Origin: Sphagnum compactum
Lineage: Eukaryota; Bryophyta; Sphagnopsida; Sphagnales
Direction: 5' to 3'
Assembly (NCBI GenBank): GCA_965153455.1
Contig: OZ234499.1
Coordinates: 3,025,731-3,089,730 of the forward strand
Length of the DNA stretch: 64,000 nt
Within the stretch, counting starts at the first letter, position 1. Every line of letters starts with the position of its first letter. The notes below the pieces were generated by a model that saw nothing but the letters and a program-made list of their open reading frames with translations, had not been told where the DNA came from and did not search any database. Of this stretch, positions 54,349 through 64,000 are shown in pieces. Position numbers and translations under genes: made by a program.

Positions 54349-54715
54349 ACACAGTTGGGAGCTTGCAAATGGTTTTTTTGCTTCACACATTGAACAAAAA
54401 AAATGATATTGCATATTCGTGGGCCCATAAGTGGGTTTTTTAATTCACATGGGTGAAGAAAACAAATGCTATTGCACATTTGTGAGCTTGCAAGTGGTTT
54501 TTTTCATTCACATGTGAGAAGGAAAAAAAAACAATATTACACATTTGTGAGCTCGCAAATGGTTTTTATTTATTCACATAGATGAAGAAAAAAAATCATA
54601 TTGCACATTAGCAAGCTCACAAATGGTTTTTTTTTAACTCACATAGGTGACAAAACAAAATGATATTTCCCACTTATGTGCTTGTGAATGATTGTTTTCA
54701 ACCCGAATAATAACA
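54349..54715. repeat. Minisatellite with a period of about 62 bp, about six copies
   Basis: Each copy has GAGC(T/C)(T/C)GCAA(A/G)TGG, a T run, TTCACAT and GTGAAGAAAA-like A-rich words, then ATATTGCACATT. Copies differ by several substitutions and by the lengths of the T and A runs. Confidence 0.82.
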
Positions 54716-55295
54716 TTCACACTTGCAATCCCATTTGCCCTCATTTCCAAAAAGGCCTTGCTCCTGGGGCCTTAAACCTAGTTCATAAATAACCATGTTA
54801 GGACAATGAACTTTGTTTATAAGTTTTGGGCAATTGCAAGATTGCACAAAATTTGAAACCAATCCAAAATTCTGTTTGGTATAAATTTTAGGGAGAAAGC
54901 TTATTCACTAGCTAGTTTTGGAGAGTTGCCAAAATCCCAAAACAAGTTTTTTCAAGATGCAAAGGATCAAAAGTTTGAAGTTTTGGGGCATTACAACCAC
55001 TTTCTACAAATCTCCTTGACATGTTCAACAACCGTTTTGATTGCAACACAGACTTCATTGAAATCAACCAATATAGTTTAGCACTACTAACATATATCTT
55101 CCAAGTCAAATTTGCGTTAAGAATTTAAGCATCCCAAACAAAACATGATCAGCAAGAGTTTGAGTGCAACATACTAGGTACCTCTACAACTTCTTGGCAC
55201 AAGGTAAGTTCACAATTTGGCATTATGTGAATATTTTTTGGTTTGATTCCTGAACCCGCAGCAGGTTAGGATTTAGGGTTTGATCAAGAAGCTAC
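54716..55295. other. Spacer left of the LTR retrotransposon
   Basis: No gene is seen. The last four bases before the LTR (CTAC, 55292-55295) recur directly after the 3' LTR and are the candidate target-site duplication. Confidence 0.5.
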
Positions 55296-56008
55296 TGTGA
55301 CCGATTATGGGATGGCCGAACACCAACCTGATTACGGTCACTGAGGTTTGAGATCTGATCTTTTTGTTGCTTTAAGGGTTCAAGGAATTAAAACCCGCCG
55401 AAGGATGGAGTTGAGGTTGGCGGCGACGTTATGATTTTGGGGACTAGGAATCTGGTAACGGTGCATGAGAAGCTTGAGCTGGAAGCCAGGCAATTGGAAC
55501 GGCGGGAATGGTGTGGAGACAAGTGGGGATTCGGTGTGAAGGTGGGGGATGATTCTCTGGAGCAGCAGCAGCTTGGCGGGGATGACTGAACTTTCTTCTG
55601 CTGCGTAGTGTTTTTCTTGCAAAGACTGTTGTTGGATTTTTTTTTTGGGCAAGCAATTGTCGCGTAGGGCATGAGAGGGCGTTTGTTTTGTTAGTCTGAG
55701 GATCTAAGACCATGCGCGCTGTAGAGCAGCAACGATGTAACACTTGAATTGTTAATATGATCAAAGGCTCGGGGAATTTGTACTCTGTGGCCATTGTTGT
55801 TGAATTTGTCTTGAGCAGATTGCTCCTGTTGAAGGATTAGGCCTTGTGTGTGTATGTGTTGGGTGGACTGTTAGAGCGGTGTGTGCTGCAGCATCGAGAA
55901 GATCAGGGCGCTCAGGACTGTCTGGTTCCGAGCGGGTTCCATGGTCGGCCGACCTCGTGTTTCTTGGGCTTTCCCTCTCTAACTATCTCCCTCTCTCTTT
56001 TGGTATCA
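55296..56008 (+). repeat. 5' LTR
   Basis: Matches 62210-62922 over its whole length. Starts TGTGACC. The end is placed at GGTATCA by comparison with GGTGACA in the 3' copy. If the LTR instead stops directly before the primer-binding site, it ends at 56000. Confidence 0.88.
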
Positions 56009-56012
56009 GAGC
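56001..56012 (+). promoter_or_regulatory. Primer-binding site for initiator tRNA-Met
   Basis: TGGTATCAGAGC is the exact complement of the last 12 bases of plant initiator tRNA-Met, the usual primer of plant LTR elements. It overlaps the last bases of the LTR as aligned by sequence identity. Confidence 0.88.
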
Positions 56013-56785
56013 ATGGTTGCGATCTATTAGTCTTGATAGGACCTGAGAATGTGTAGATGCAATGACAGTTGAGCCATCATGTGTTCGTCGAGTGCAAATG
56101 AGGTTTCAGTAGAAGTACTGACGCAGGTGATTCGTGAGCAACGAATCATCCTTAGCTTCGATTTCTACACTAATCAGGGTGGACCACCCAGAGGTGCCGT
56201 GGTCCTACGCTTTCTGGGTTTTGGTGTGGTAATAGACCCGGAAGCTGCTCGCATAGGAGACATAGCAGTTGAGATCGCTCACAGTGGATTTCACACACGC
56301 GCAGAGGTTTGGGTGAAGGTGAGGAATGGATCAAGGGGCTGGGTCTCAATCTCGCAGTTACAGACACAGTACCACTTCACAACGTACCTTGCGTAGAGTG
56401 ACACCCTTGTTGGCTGAGCAACAGCGTAGCATACCGAGACTAGGGGACATTTGGGTTCCCAAATCGGCGTCTTCAGCAAACCATTTTCCCAGGCTTTACA
56501 TCCTTGGAGTAGAGGACTTGTTCCAGACTGGAGATCGGATTATCAGAGTGGAGCATGGTGGGTCGAGGTCACGTCTGATTAGCTGCAGGATCTGGCGCGA
56601 TGCAGGAGAAAGCTGACAATTCCAGCAGGAGTCTTCAGATGAGCAAATCTTTTCTCTCATTCCATCTAACTTCTCGCCTTTACCTTTAAGACCTGTCGCT
56701 GAAGGTGAGCAGTCCACGTTTTTTGGTTGAATCGCAACTGACTCTGTCTTGAAGGTTGTGGATTAGAGTTGCACTTCCCTTCAGG

Positions 56786-59002
56786 ATGACAAGTCCACAA
56801 GGTATGGACGAATTGTTCTGGGGACGGGAGTATGAAGATGTTAGCGATTGGGCAGAAAGACTTACCATGGCTGCAGAGGTGCGGGACCTCACCGCAGACA
56901 AGCTGTTCAAGATCGCAAAATTGAACTTGAGGGGTAGGGCCAGAGAATGGTTCCGAAAGTTGCAACCAGCGCCAGCTGACTGGACTGAGTTGCGAAATCT
57001 GATTGTGCTGAAGTATGGGGGGATTGATGCTGACGACATCCGAATGAAAATGGATGTTGTCAAGCAAGAACCCAGAGAAAGGGTTCAGAGGTATTTCGAA
57101 TGACTGGATAAGTTGTTTCGAAAAGGGCAGATACAAGATGCAGAGCAATGCAGACGTTTTTTGGCCAGATTAAGGCCTGAAATCCGCAAGTTGTGCGTTG
57201 TGAGAGCCTTTGCAGACATCAAGGAATTGGTGAGTGCTGCAATAGAGGTGGAAAGGGTGTTGGGTGAGCCTGGTGAGACGCCATTGGAGCCTCTCAAAGA
57301 GGAGAAGGAAGAGGGGACCGAGGAAACCATCATAGAAAAGCAGGTCAATGCGTTGAATGAAACGCTTGTCAATTTCTTCAAGGGGGTTGTGAGTAATCAG
57401 GAGGCATCATCTTCTTCTACGGTCATAGGAGGATGCCAGATATGCAAAGGGGGGGACCACTTGGCCACCGCCTGTCCAAGGCTTAATCAAGCACGGCCGA
57501 AATGTGCAAAGTGCGGGATGCCACATAGGACAGAAAATTGTGGAGTCAAGTGTACCTACTGCTCAGGTCTAGGACATTCCGAAGACAGGTGCTGGAAGAA
57601 GCCGAAAGATGGCAAATCACCTTCTGGGGCAGCCAATTTCTTGGAGGTGTTGATCAGCGATGAGGCGGCGACTCTGCGACAACTAAACAAATTATGTGGG
57701 AGTGAGAACGTTTTCTCTCACACAAGGGTACCCAGAAGGAGAGTACCTGTAGAGGTAGCAGCCGGGGGAAATGATCCGACCCCTCAAACTGTGGGGGATG
57801 GGCTTGGCGCTGACAGAGATGTGGCAGTCAGGTCCAAAATCCTCTCCCACTTCATAAAAGGCAAAATCTCTCTTTCACCGATGGAAACCATTTTGCTTAT
57901 TCCAGGAGAGTTAGAACATCTGGAAAGCCTAGTGAAGCTGGCTAGGAGGAGGAGGGATTCAGCAGTGGATGAGAATCAGGTATCGATGGTGTCTGCAGAC
58001 CCCACACTGAGGAGGATCTGTATTAGCAAGACCCATCGAAGCAAAACTCTACATCTGCTTGTAGAGATCAACAATTACATTGTTGAGGGATTGGTGGACA
58101 CAGGAGCATCTATGACCGTTATGGCAGCTGCTGTCGTAAGGGAGCTTGGAATGATGCACCTTGTCACTGGATCAGAGACATACAAGATAGCTTCGGGAGT
58201 TATCACGCAGGCTCTCGGCAAGATTAACGAGATACCAGTGAGGGTCGGGGGAGTTCAGTGCACCATGACATTCATGGTGGTTGATACCGACAGCCACGAC
58301 GTGCTACTGGGTTTCGACTTCCTCATAAAAATTGGCGCCATTGTGGATGTGGAACGAGGTTTAATTCAAGTGAGGCATGGACCAGGTGCCAATGTGGAAG
58401 TACTACCTTTGAAAATGGTGAATCTGTTGCAGCGGACCAATTCGAAGACTCTGATGCGGGGGTCCACCAATGTCTGGCAAGGCGCGTCCACCAGGGACAA
58501 TCCTGACTGGGTGGCAGATCAGGATCGCGCAATTACGACCAAGGATGATGTTGCGTCTTCTTCAGGTTTGGATACGAGCACGGATGTGAGTGAGCTTGGT
58601 GATATGGTATCTAGTCCAGAGAAACGAGTAGATTGTGAGGATGAGTTTGGAGAAGATGAATTGGAAAAGTTGGTAAAGTCAGAGGGACCACCAGAGATTG
58701 TGCAACTAATATTGCAGGAGCAGGCGGATGACTTCATGAATGAGGAGATCGCGGAAGAGGATGACTACGCAGACTGGATAAGGTGGGTGGCGGATGCGGA
58801 GGAGAGCAGACGCGCGTTGTGCATGCCTCATGTTAATGTGACACTTGAATTGCCGCAATCCGACCCAAGGAACACTCCATCAATTCGGACACTGAGGCAG
58901 GTTGTGCAGCTCAAGGATGGTGACTCTGATCGCGATACTACCGAGCGATTGGGCTCATCCAGCAATGAAGTAACGGGTGAATGGTGGAGTGAGATATGTT
59001 AG
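56786..59002 (+). pseudogene. gag-pro: Retrotransposon gag-protease region, one internal stop
   Basis: Gag begins MTSPQGMDELFWGREYEDVS and has the retrotransposon-gag core (KIAKLNLRGRAREWFRKLQ). TGA at 57101-57103 interrupts it after RYFE; the same frame continues with LDKLFRKGQ. Three zinc knuckles follow: CQICKGGDHLATAC, a shorter-spaced CAKCGMPHRTENC, and CTYCSGLGHSEDRC. The aspartic protease has the active-site triad in LVDTGASMTV and the flap/second-half block HDVLLGFDFL. The frame ends at TAG 59000-59002, before reverse transcriptase. Two short leader frames (56079-56396 and 56326-56616) precede gag and are unassigned. Confidence 0.85.
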
Positions 59003-60805
59003 CGAATTAGGATAGACAGCAACTTGGATCAGGGAAGACAGCAGCAACTCTGGAGGGTTCTGGAGCGATACCAGGATGTTTTTGCCTGGAACAAGGGTGA
59101 GTTGGGTTGCTGCACTATAGGGGAACATTTTGTGGACACTCAAGGATTTCCGCCTTGCAGAGCTTCTCCTGGCAGATTGTCCTATTGGGAGGAGGCCGAA
59201 GTAAAAAGGCAAATCGACGCCTTGGTAAAACTGGGAAAGATGAGGCCCAGCAGTTCCGAATATGCCTGTCGGGTGACTTTGCCAGTGAAGAAGGATGGAA
59301 GCAGGCGTTTCTGTGGGGACTACAGACCACTTAACGCTCAAACTCGACGTGACTCATTTCCGATGCCTCTTGTGGAGGATGTAATTGATCAGCTGGGGAG
59401 CTCGGCATGGTTTACTGCTCTAGATTTGCAGTCTGGATTCTGGCAGATTCGAATGGCTCCAGAAGATGTGAAGAAAACTGCATTGATCAGCAAGACCGGG
59501 TTATATGATTGGACGGTCATGCCATTTGGCCTGAAGAATGCGACAAGCACGTTCATTAGAACTATGTCGGAAGTGTTTAAAGACTTGGGTAGCAAGTTCC
59601 TGAAGGTGTTTGTGGATGACCTCAACGTCCACAGCGGCAGTTGGGAGGAGCATCTACAGCATCTGGATATGGTTCTGTGCACGCTCAGGGGAGTAAATCT
59701 TAAACTGAACCTGAACAAGTGTTGCTTTGCTGTAAAAAGTATTACATTCCTAGGCCATGTTGTTAGTGAGGATGGTACCAGACCAGATCTGGGTAAGGTT
59801 GAGGCAGTCCTACATTTTCCCCAGCCAAGGACGGTCACGAACGTCAGATCGTTTTTGGGTTTGACAGGATATTACAGGAAGTATGTCAGGGGTTATGCGC
59901 GACTCGCAGCTCCATTGTTCGAGCTGACCAGAAAAGACGTTGATTTTGTGTGGGATATGGGTTGTCAGCAGGCCTTTCAAGACTTAAGGGCAACGCTGGT
60001 TGAGGCGCCCATCCTCACACGACCCGATTTCAAAAGGGCGTTCTGTCTGGATGTTGATTGGTCACCTAAAGGGGTCGGAGCCATTTTGTCCCAGAAAGAA
60101 GGCAAATTGGAGAAAGTGGTAGCCTATGCCAACAAGAGTCTGACAGAGGCGCAGAAGAAGTTTCAGCCCATGGAGGGCGAGTGCTATGCGCTCATATGGG
60201 GCATCATGCACTTTAGACAGTATTTGTACAGAAACCATTTTGTTTTGCGCACTGATCACAAACCACTCGAGTGGTTGGCAACTGTGTCAGACGCGCATGG
60301 TAGGCGAGGCAGATGGATCGACATGTTGCAAGACTTCAGTTTTAAGATTGTGCACCGACTAGGCCTAAGACACACTAATGTTGATGCCTTGAGTAGAAAT
60401 CCGGTAGGACCAGCTGTAGAGGATGATGATTTCTGTGAAGAAATCCAGGACGTTGGGATTGCGCAGACTGGCACACATTTAGAAGAAGAGAGGTTTCTCT
60501 TAGCTCGGTCTGGTGCAGCAATGGAGTGGTTCGAAATCAGAAGGAAGGATAGGGAATCGGTACAGCATCATACTTGCTGTTTTGGGATCAATCACGCTAA
60601 GCACCTCAGTGACCACCATCTATATATGGTAGACGTGGTATCTGAGCCTCAAGATGATCAGCCTCAAGAGTTTATTCCGCGTGAGGCTGAAGACAGGAAA
60701 GGGAATGGAACTGCGCAGAGTAGTGCTGCTAGTTTAGTTCTGCAGAGGAAGAGGCCTTATTACTACGACAGGCAACAGCAACTGGAGCTGGTCTTAGAAG
60801 CTTAG
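59003..60805 (+). pseudogene. pol: Retrotransposon reverse transcriptase and RNase H
   Basis: Same frame as gag-pro. RT blocks: a template-grip region with RRFCGDYRPLN; FTALDLQSGFWQI (motif A Asp); TVMPFGLKNATSTF; the catalytic FVDD in place of the commoner YVDD/YLDD; and TFLGHVVS. RNase H follows, with FCLDVDWSPKGVGAILSQ, EGECYALIWG, and TDHKPLEWL ending in HTNVDALSR. This is the Ty3/gypsy RT-RNase H arrangement. TAG at 60803-60805 ends the open block in the linker to integrase. Confidence 0.88.
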
Positions 60806-62173
60806 CAACTGTTGGAAGCGGAAGAATACGATTCTCAATCCGCAAGTTTTGATGAAAAGGAGGGGTGTGAAGCAGACTCCAGGAGCAGTGACATATGGGA
60901 GGACAACAACTGCATGGAATTACTGCAAACAGGAGTGCTGCCTGCCATTGTTGATCCTCTAGAATCCAAAAGAGCAAGGAATAGGACACTCAACTACCAC
61001 TGGCAGGGGCAGTCGCTGTACTTCAGAGGTCTGTTGGTGCCAAGACCAGAGGACCGCATGGGACTAGTGATCCAGATGCACAAGGATCTGGGGCACTTTG
61101 GTGAAGAACGCACGCTAGCTGAAGTATGTCGAAGGTACTTTTGGCATAACCGAACGGAGGATGTCAAGTCTGTAGTAAGGCAATGCCAACAGTGTCAGCT
61201 GGTAAGGAGGACGGGGAGCATACGATCTGAAGACGAAGAGCTGAAGAGCATACCTGTTTGTGACTTGTTTTATAGGGTGGCTCTAAATACTGCTGGACCA
61301 TTGCCCGAAACCAGGTCAGGCAACAGGTACATCCTAGTAGCGATTGACCACTATTCGAAGTGGTGCGAGGCAAGAGCTGTAGCCGATCATGGAGCCAAGA
61401 CAGCCGCAAAGTTCCTGGAGGATGATGTGATCTGCAGGTACGGAGTACCTAGATTTGTGTTGACTGACAATGGGGGAGAGTGGGCAGCTGAGTTCGACGC
61501 CATATGCAAAGACTACGGGATTCATCATCAACACACTGCGCCTCAATGGCCACAATGCAATGGTATGGCTGAACGTCTGATCTAGACGATCAAGCTTGGC
61601 ATAACGATACTATCCGCAGTGCCTGACAATGCAAATTGCTGGGATGAGCAACTGGCGAAGGTGATGTTTGGATACAGGTGCGGGATTCAGTCCAGCACGA
61701 AGTTCTCTCCTTTTATGATTCTGACCGGACGTACACCATGCCTGAGGGCTGACAACTATTTAGATGCGTTGACTGCCGAAGTTGACGACACTGCTAATGT
61801 GGAGACTACTGCAGAGCAGTTTATACAGAAGGTGAAGTTGATCGCCAGCATTCATGAAAATGTTCTGATCAATGTAGAACAGGCACAGCAGAAGCAGAAG
61901 AGGACCTATGCCACCAGAAAAGGGAAGCAGGCCTTTGAAGGTCTGATTGCTGGTGAAACAATGGTCAAGATGAAGAAGCCCGGCAAGAAGAAGGCTTTAA
62001 CCGCCAGCTGGGAAGGCCCATACCTTTTTGTTGTGCACACTGACGGGATTGGAAATCTTGACTTTGAAAAAGGAAGCTGCATATGCGTGATTCAGGACGC
62101 TGATGGGAATCGATGGGAAAGACCACGTAGGGATCTTCAAGTCTATCATACTCCACAAAGTCTGAAGAGCTGA
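60806..62173 (+). pseudogene. int: Retrotransposon integrase, one internal stop
   Basis: Still in the gag frame. An HHCC zinc domain (HKDLGHFGEE ... CQQCQ), then the DDE core: first Asp in AIDHYSKW, second in LTDNGGEW, Glu in CNGMAERL. TAG at 61583-61585 falls directly after AERLI, and the frame resumes with TIKLGITIL. The C-terminal part has the GxxV-like and SWEGPYLF block, then WERPRRDLQVYH. It stops normally at 62171-62173, 36 bp before the 3' LTR. No chromodomain motif is visible. Confidence 0.86.
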
Positions 62174-62187
62174 GGGACTCAGCTTTT

Positions 62188-62209
62188 TGAGGAACGGAGG
62201 GGTGACATA
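62188..62209 (+). promoter_or_regulatory. Polypurine tract before the 3' LTR
   Basis: GAGGAACGGAGGGG lies directly upstream of the 3' LTR, the expected position of the plus-strand primer. Confidence 0.75.
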
Positions 62210-62922
62210 TGTGACCGATTATGGGATGGCCGAACACCAACCTGATTGCGGTCATTGAGGTTTGAGATCTGATCTTTTTGTTGTTTTAAGGGTTTAAGGA
62301 ATTAAAACCCGCCGAAGGATGGAGTTAAGGTTGGCGGCGACGTTATGATTTTGGGGACTAGGAATCTGGTAACGGTGCATGAGAAGCTTGAGCTGGAAGC
62401 CAGGCAATTGGAACGGCGGGAATGGTGTGGAGACAAGTGGGGATTCGGTGTGAAGGTGGGGGATGATTCTCTGGAGCAGCAGCAGCTTGGCGGGGATGAC
62501 TGAACTTTCTTCCGTTGCGTAGTGTTTTTCTTGCAAAGACTGCTGTTGGATTTTTTTTTTGGGCAAGCAATTGTCGCGTAGGGCATGAGAGGGCGTTTGT
62601 TTTGATAGTCTGAGGATTTAAGACCATGCGCGCTGTAGAGCAGCAACGATGTAACACTTGAATTGTTAATATGATCAAAGGCTCGGGGAATTTGTACTCT
62701 GTGGCCATTGTTGTTGAATTTGTCTTGAGCAAATTGCTCTTGTTGAAGGATTAGGCCTTGTGTGTGTATGTGTTGGGTGGACTGTTAGAGCGGTGTGTGC
62801 TGCAGCATCGAGAAGATCAGGGCGCTCAGGACTGGCTGGTTCCGAGCGGGTTCCATGGTCGGCCGACCTTGTGTTTCTTGGGCTCTCCCTCTCTAACTAT
62901 CTCCCTCTCTCTTTTGGTGACA
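62210..62922 (+). repeat. 3' LTR
   Basis: Same 713-bp length as the 5' LTR. Starts TGTGACC, ends GGTGACA, near-inverted termini of TG...CA type, and is followed by CTAC, the same bases that precede the 5' LTR. Confidence 0.9.
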
Positions 62923-63807
62923 CTACAACACATAAAAGAGTTATCCGCAAAGTAAGAAAAAACACAACACCAGAACCCTGAGTTTGGTCATACACAAACC
63001 TGCATGTGCAATAATACCGTGTGCAGAATCCATGCACCACCCAATCCACTTGTTGGTTGATCCAAGCATTCCCACTCCTCTAACAAAGAAGAAGACAGTC
63101 AGGAAGGGAGCAAACAGCCTCATACAATTCAATAGTCCAGTGCCTCGTATCAACAATAGTATCAACATTGGTCAGAAGGACACACTAGCAGTCTGGTATG
63201 AGCTGAGGGCAATACTCGGCTTATACAAGTAGGTACTAGTCTGGTAGGGACTTGAAGTAATACCAACCTTGTACCAGTTTTGTACCAGTCTCAAAACCAG
63301 GTATATGTATATATATATGTCTACCTGCCTCATACCAGCCATGGTTTCAAAACCCTGATACCAGGAGTCATGACTAGGCTGGTATATTCGAAATTGATAC
63401 CAGACCAACACGGATCTAAGCTCCATTGCAAGCAAGAGATTCAGATGACATTAGTGTGTTTACAAAAAACCATTACTATGGAAACACATTCATGAGATTA
63501 GCTGTAAAAAACATGCAGATCTGTGAATTTCACAATTTGAGCTCAACATGAACTTAGCTTCTTCATGTGGAAACAAACAAACAAACAAACACATTCAGAG
63601 CTGCAACAAACACATGAGCTCGACATTGAGCTTCAAAGCTTCTTCATGTGGAAACAAACAAAACACATTTGACAGAGCTGCAACAAAAAAACAAACACGT
63701 GAGAGAAAACTTGTGATCCCTCATCATGAATGTCACAGCTAAATTATATTTCTCTTTTGGGGAACTTTGTTAGATTTGATGTTGTGGGTTTTTGTTGTGT
63801 GACCAGT
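62923..63807. other. Spacer with two short repeats, 3' flank of the dioxygenase gene
   Basis: 63220-63420 is dense in TGGTA/TACCA words in both orientations with a TATATA core. 63538-63700 contains a tandem duplication. The remaining part is presumably the 3' UTR of the minus-strand dioxygenase gene. Confidence 0.5.
63538..63705. repeat. Tandem duplication of about 80 bp with (AAAC)n
   Basis: Two blocks share GAGCTC-ACAT, CTTCTTCATGTGGAAACAAA, an AAAC run, CACATT and AGAGCTGCAACAAA in the same order. The AAAC run is longest at 63573-63591. Confidence 0.82.
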
Positions 63808-64000
63808 TTACTTGACCAAAGAAGCAAGCACACGACGTGGAGGTACAAATGTGTTGCGGGAATGTTGAACTGCAGTGTTATCAAGCAGAAGAACATCGCC
63901 ATGGCGCCACGGGATGGCAGCTTTCTCCTGGTGAAGTATTTGGAGGCAACCTAGAACAGCATTCCTGGGCAGTGGAGTTCCATCTCCGAAAGAACATGCT
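63808..64000 (-). CDS. TauD/TfdA-family Fe(II)/2-oxoglutarate dioxygenase (clavaminate-synthase-like), C-terminus
   Basis: Only the last 63 codons are in the window; the gene continues past base 64000. Sequence runs FGDGTPLPRNAV, IPWRHGDVLLLDNTAVQHSR, FVPPRRVLASLVK. The WRHGDVLLLDN and AVQHSR stretch carries the distal metal-binding His and the Arg that binds the 2-oxoglutarate carboxylate in this fold. It matches my memory of plant clavaminate-synthase-like proteins such as At3g21360, whose endings are very similar. These are presumed soluble oxygenases; the substrate in plants is not known to me. No lesion in the visible part. Confidence 0.85.
   Translation of the reverse strand, partial: ACSFGDGTPLPRNAVLGCLQILHQEKAAIPWRHGDVLLLDNTAVQHSRNTFVPPRRVLASLVK

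Larger units (their letters stand above)
55296..62922 (+). mobile_element. Ty3/gypsy LTR retrotransposon, structurally complete, coding frame interrupted
   Basis: A 7.6 kb element with two LTRs of 713 bp, a tRNA-iMet primer-binding site, a polypurine tract, and gag, protease, reverse transcriptase, RNase H and integrase in that order, which is the Ty3/gypsy order. No chromodomain is seen after integrase. CTAC flanks both ends. The LTRs differ at roughly 15 positions by eye, about 2%, nearly all transitions, so the insertion is fairly young. The internal frame has four stop codons and no frameshift that I could find, so this copy cannot make a full polyprotein by standard decoding. Confidence 0.93.

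Noticed and set aside
54349-54715. Regularly spaced repeats considered as a CRISPR array
   Set aside because: Units are contiguous and diverged without unique spacers, and the genome is a plant.
55380-55794. Minus-strand frames in both LTRs (for example 55652-55380 and 62566-62294)
   Set aside because: Duplicated only because they lie in the LTRs; Pro/Ser-rich with no family features.
61619-62173. Chromodomain at the integrase C-terminus (chromovirus)
   Set aside because: After the SWEGPYLF block only WERPRRDLQVYH and a short tail remain; no chromodomain aromatic cage is visible.

Overview
The window is nuclear DNA of a land plant. Genes are split by many short GT-AG introns, and every recognisable host protein is a plant type: an SF1 splicing factor carrying an extra RRM, a CDKD-type CDK-activating kinase, an SCD2-like coiled-coil protein and a ureide permease. 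Plant LTR and non-LTR retroelements lie between them. The long AT-rich spacers and the look of the retroelement relics suggest a fern or another seed-free vascular plant rather than a flowering plant. That placement is an impression from reading, not a measured result. Nothing suggests bacteria, an organelle or a virus.

Layout, left to right. 1-1.9 kb: 3' part of an SF1/BBP branch-point-binding protein gene (+). 4.7-7.8 kb: a gene of small exons (+) that I assembled by hand and assign to the plant DUF4057 family. 8.2-9.0 kb: broken 3' exons of an RRS1 ribosome-biogenesis gene (-). 9.9-12.6 kb: complete seven-exon CDKD kinase gene (-), with telo-boxes and microsatellites upstream. 13.3-20.6 kb: AT-rich spacer, including a purine-rich 3 kb tract with a reverse-transcriptase relic. 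20.8-24.2 kb: complete nine-exon eIF2-beta gene (-). 24.2-28.0 kb: repeat-rich spacer. 28.1-35.7 kb: an SCD2-like gene of about 19 exons (-). 37-41.6 kb: spacer with a LINE C-terminal relic and a 202-bp tandem repeat. 41.7-44.3 kb: complete seven-exon ureide permease gene (-). 44.3-45.2 kb: its simple-repeat-rich upstream region. 45.2-55.3 kb: about 10 kb of AT-rich sequence without recognisable genes but with several minisatellites. 55.3-62.9 kb: a Ty3/gypsy LTR retrotransposon with both LTRs, PBS, PPT and a gag-pro-RT-RNaseH-integrase frame interrupted only by four stop codons. 63.8-64.0 kb: last exon of a TauD/TfdA (clavaminate-synthase-like) dioxygenase gene (-), cut by the window edge.

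The host genes do not form a pathway. They are mostly housekeeping genes (splicing, transcription and cell-cycle kinase, translation initiation, trafficking and cytokinesis, purine-nitrogen transport), and all those placed between 8 and 45 kb are on the minus strand. Intron phases were checked arithmetically for the CDKD, eIF2-beta and ureide permease genes and add up throughout. In the SCD2-like gene one junction (about 29.0-29.6 kb) is unresolved. I found no convincing new defence or regulatory system. The observations most worth a second look are the stop-only decay of the retrotransposon frame, the hand-assembled DUF4057-like gene with a probable GC-AG intron, the RRS1 relic, and several tandem-repeat families not explained by genes.
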